This document shows, piece after piece, positions 62,369 to 64,000 of a DNA stretch of 64,000 nt; the stretch's first letter is position 1, and each line of letters opens with the position of its first letter. The stretch comes from an uncultured Micrococcales bacterium (GTDB taxonomy: Bacteria > Actinomycetota > Actinomycetes > Actinomycetales > Microbacteriaceae). The stretch lies in the NCBI GenBank assembly GCA_913062975.1, contig CAJXZO010000003.1, positions 1-64,000 of the forward strand, read 5' to 3'. A program made the translations under genes and the position numbers. Under the pieces are notes generated by a model. The model saw only the letters and a list, made by a program, of their open reading frames with translations. It made no database searches and was not told the DNA's origin.

Positions 62369-62935
62369 GTGAAGCTTGAACTGCCAAAAGAGATCAGCGA
62401 GGAATTCGGCCAGCGTCTCGCCCCGATAGCCAGCCTTGCAGAACGAAGTGAAATCCATCTAACTCAGATTGCAGCCCCAAAGGGCATCGCCCAGGAGGCC
62501 ATTGCTGTCTCTGCTGAGGTCATTCACGCGGACCACTCTGATGCCGATAGAGGAATTGGTCGATTGGTTATTTGCAGAGACACCAGCTACCCAGAGGGCT
62601 GGAACAGCGAATATCGAATTATTCTCTATGCCAAATCACCGGTCGATATCGATATGGGCAAAGACGCAGTTGTGGATGAACTTCCGTGGAACTGGCTCAT
62701 GGATTCACTTGAGCAAAAATCAGCCAATTTCCACAGCGAAGCAGGAACCACAACCAGAATCCTATCCACCGGCCATGGCTCACTAACATCACAGTCTCAG
62801 CATGCTGAAATTGAAATCAGAGCCAGCTGGGCCCCAGAAGATGAAGATCTTTCAAAACACCTGGATGCGTTTCAACAATTGCTGGCATTGATCAGCGGTT
62901 TGCCCCCAGCGGACGTGACAGTGGTGCCAGTTTGA
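62369..62935 (+). CDS. DUF3000-like protein
   Basis: RGIGRLVICRDTSYPEGWNSEYRIILYAKS...ELPWNWLMDSLE...TRILSTGHG...AEIEIRASWAPEDEDLSKHLDAFQQLLALISGLPP; sits immediately upstream of an rnd-like gene as is typical. Confidence 0.82.
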   Translation: MKLELPKEISEEFGQRLAPIASLAERSEIHLTQIAAPKGIAQEAIAVSAEVIHADHSDADRGIGRLVICRDTSYPEGWNSEYRIILYAKSPVDIDMGKDAVVDELPWNWLMDSLEQKSANFHSEAGTTTRILSTGHGSLTSQSQHAEIEIRASWAPEDEDLSKHLDAFQQLLALISGLPPADVTVVPV

Positions 62936-64000
62936 ATTCCTATGTCCTAATCGATAGTGATGACTCTCTTGAATCCACTCTTGATGATTTGGAAAAATCA
63001 CAGGTATTGGCAATTGATGCTGAACGGGCAAGTGGCTTCAAATATGGCCAGAGTGCTTATCTAGTTCAGATTCTGACCAATGAGATCGCCTATCTAATTG
63101 ACCCAAAGGGTTTGTCTGAGGCGGTTTTACTAAAGCTTGCGAAGGTCACAAATGACTCAGAGTGGATTCTTCACAGCGCAACCCAGGACCTCCCCTGCTT
63201 GAACGAACTTGGTCTTTATCCTGCAAAGATTTTTGACACCGAGGTTGCGGCAAAACTGCTTGGCTTTGAAAAAATTGGGCTTGCATCCCTGGTTGAGCGT
63301 TACCTCAGCGTGGAGCTTAAGAAAGAACACTCTGCAGCAGACTGGTCCCTTAGACCACTAACCGAGGAGATGCTGGAATATGCAGCTCAGGATGTCTATT
63401 ACCTGCATGAACTTCGAGAAATGCTGATGAATGAATTAGAACAAGCGCAGAAGATGGCTTTTGCAGAACAAGAATTTGAATTCCTGCTCAGCTTCAAACC
63501 TAAACCGGCACCTGCAAACCCTTGGCGAAAAACCTCTGGAGTACATGCCTTGACTAAACCAATTCAACTTGCACGGTTGAGAGAGATGTGGATGGTGAGA
63601 GATGCCTACGCCTCAACCAACGACATAGCTCCCGGAAGAATTGTTAGCGACCGGTCTCTTTCACACGCAGCATCCTCGGAATACAGCTCCATTGGCCAAA
63701 TGAAGAGCGATAAGCAGTTTCATGGTCGATTGATTGGCAAGCTTTACCGGGATCTCTACAACGCTTATAGCTCAGCACCCAATACCGAAATGCCACCACT
63801 TAGAGAACCATCAGAGTTTTCCATCCCCCATCACAAAAACTGGCAAAAATTAAAACCAGAAGCCGATAAACGCTATAAGAAGCTAAAACTATCTTTGGCT
63901 GAACTGTCTGAGCAAATACAGATTCCGGTTGAGGTGATTATTTCCCCAACCATCATTAGAGAAGCTATTTGGAATGAGATTGCTGGAACTGAACTAGAGG
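62932..64000 (+). CDS. Ribonuclease D / HRDC-domain 3'-5' exonuclease, partial (runs off right edge; TTG start)
   Basis: My translation: LNSYVLIDSDDSLESTLDDLEKSQVLAIDAERASGFKYGQSAYLVQI...WILHSATQDLPCLNELGLYPAKIFDTEVAAKLLGFEKIGLASLVERYL...EMLEYAAQDVYYLHELRE (DEDD exonuclease motifs). Confidence 0.92.
   Translation, partial: MNSYVLIDSDDSLESTLDDLEKSQVLAIDAERASGFKYGQSAYLVQILTNEIAYLIDPKGLSEAVLLKLAKVTNDSEWILHSATQDLPCLNELGLYPAKIFDTEVAAKLLGFEKIGLASLVERYLSVELKKEHSAADWSLRPLTEEMLEYAAQDVYYLHELREMLMNELEQAQKMAFAEQEFEFLLSFKPKPAPANPWRKTSGVHALTKPIQLARLREMWMVRDAYASTNDIAPGRIVSDRSLSHAASSEYSSIGQMKSDKQFHGRLIGKLYRDLYNAYSSAPNTEMPPLREPSEFSIPHHKNWQKLKPEADKRYKKLKLSLAELSEQIQIPVEVIISPTIIREAIWNEIAGTELE

Noticed and set aside
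1-64000. CRISPR arrays, toxin-antitoxin pairs, restriction-modification or other defence genes, prophage, transposases, biosynthetic clusters
   Set aside because: None recognised by reading the ORF translations and intergenic sequence; nearly all DNA is accounted for by conserved core genes.

Overview
This is a compact actinobacterial chromosomal segment. Gene order and sequence look Microbacteriaceae-like, possibly a small-genome aquatic lineage, but that placement is inference. Almost all of it is core metabolism and information processing. From rpsD (about 40.1 kb) down to gltD (off the left edge), the minus strand carries a nearly gapless run: rpsD, DUF948, alaS, ruvX, mltG, aro genes, efp, nusB, pyrR-pyrB-pyrC-PH-carA-carB-pyrF, gmk, rpoZ, coaBC, metK, priA, fmt, rsmB, rpe, his genes, trp genes, lgt, gltB, gltD. 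Next come rarA facing ppi/DUF349, then rel-secF-secD-yajC-ruvB-ruvA-ruvC-yebC-pdxT-pdxS-HIT-thrS. The right end has a VIT-like transporter, mqo, a Gly-Cys-Val tRNA cluster, amt, zapE, sseA, sufE, a RibD-like ORF, DUF3000 and a partial ribonuclease D gene. I saw no CRISPR array, prophage, transposon, defence island, secondary-metabolite cluster or rRNA, and no convincing evidence of a wholly new system. The items most worth a second look are regulatory or involve missing parts: a PyrR-type RNA loop that could sequester the pyrR ribosome-binding site; a 6-bp hairpin placing the rel Shine-Dalgarno in its loop; a four-half-site GlnR-like box upstream of amt; several probable leaderless promoters; a VIT protein lacking the usual cytosolic linker; a PriA without Walker motifs; a small RibD_C-like orphan; and the apparent absence of mihF and of the pgsA/PIM genes from their usual positions.
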